A stretch of DNA of 47,895 nt from an uncultured Flavobacteriales bacterium (lineage in GTDB: Bacteria > Bacteroidota > Bacteroidia > UBA10329). The first letter of the stretch is position 1; every line of letters begins with the position of its first letter. The notes below the pieces were generated by a model. The model was not told the origin of the DNA, searched no databases, and saw only the letters and a program-made list of their open reading frames with translations. Location: positions 1 through 47,895 of the forward strand of contig CALCGD010000136.1 of assembly GCA_937900875.1 (NCBI GenBank). Direction: 5' to 3'. Below, piece by piece: positions 47,709 through 47,895 of the stretch. A program made the translations under genes and the position numbers.

Positions 47709-47895
47709 ATGACAACAACTAGAACGCCTTCTCTTTTCGAATCGTTTATTCCGCTCCTTTTTCTGGTGGCCCTTTTAGGTATGAATGTTGCCTTTTATGG
47801 CGATAATTCGCTTGGAGGAGCTAATCAGATGGCACTGCTATTTTCTGCGGGCGTTGCTGCTATTGTTGCCATGGTTGGCGGTCAAAGATGGACCA
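47709..47895 (+). CDS. Na+/H+ antiporter NhaC family, N-terminus only (cut by window edge)
   Basis: MTTTRTPSLFESFIPLLFLVALLGMNVAFYGDNSLGGANQMALLFSAGVAAIVAMVGGQRW resembles NhaC N-terminus. Confidence 0.8.
   Translation, partial: MTTTRTPSLFESFIPLLFLVALLGMNVAFYGDNSLGGANQMALLFSAGVAAIVAMVGGQRWT

Noticed and set aside
1-47895. CRISPR array, prophage, transposase or toxin-antitoxin/defence module
   Set aside because: No direct-repeat/spacer pattern, no recognisable integrase/transposase/Cas or defence domains; the 21-bp repeat lacks spacers and is degenerate.

Overview
This window looks like a contiguous stretch of a Bacteroidota chromosome, probably Flavobacteriales-like. That placement is inference from Bacteroidota-type -7 boxes (TAnnTTTG), a T9SS type-A C-terminal domain, bshB1, a WG-repeat protein and DUF4476/DUF4920/DUF5679 families. 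Most of it is housekeeping gene content. It includes a partial ABC ATPase, GlcD-type oxidase, DPP-IV-like peptidase, POT transporter, SiaC-like protein, tRNA-His, CopA-type ATPase, a glycosyltransferase/flippase pair, a gpx-bshB1 unit and a cytochrome c maturation cluster (ccmB-C-D-E-F). Further along are a NUDIX hydrolase, a WG-repeat protein, a peroxiredoxin, an OmpH-like protein, a UbiA-family prenyltransferase, Maf, a LuxC-like reductase divergent from a ferredoxin, and serC-serA-DUF1015. The last part holds a T9SS metallophosphoesterase, TlpA, a SpoIID-like protein, a ~1.5k-aa Ala/Glu/Lys coiled-coil protein, clpS, nfeD, a flotillin-like gene, a DUF4920 protein and a partial NhaC. I see no CRISPR array, phage, transposon or recognisable defence island. 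The most notable points are: (1) CcmE carries CPSKY where the classical heme-binding HxxxY is expected, with no ccmA/ccmG/ccmH in the cluster, i.e. a variant System I; (2) DUF1015, with an ADGHHR motif, sits directly behind serC-serA, suggesting a possible ParB/Srx-like phosphoserine/serine function; (3) a non-housekeeping patch at 46.0-47.1 kb contains a lipoprotein ORF interrupted by one in-frame amber codon, a short terminator-bounded unit and a 21-bp/heptapeptide tandem repeat between two related GC-rich hairpins; (4) a 48-aa four-Cys DUF5679-like gene is missing from the ORF track. I cannot claim a clearly new biological system from sequence alone.
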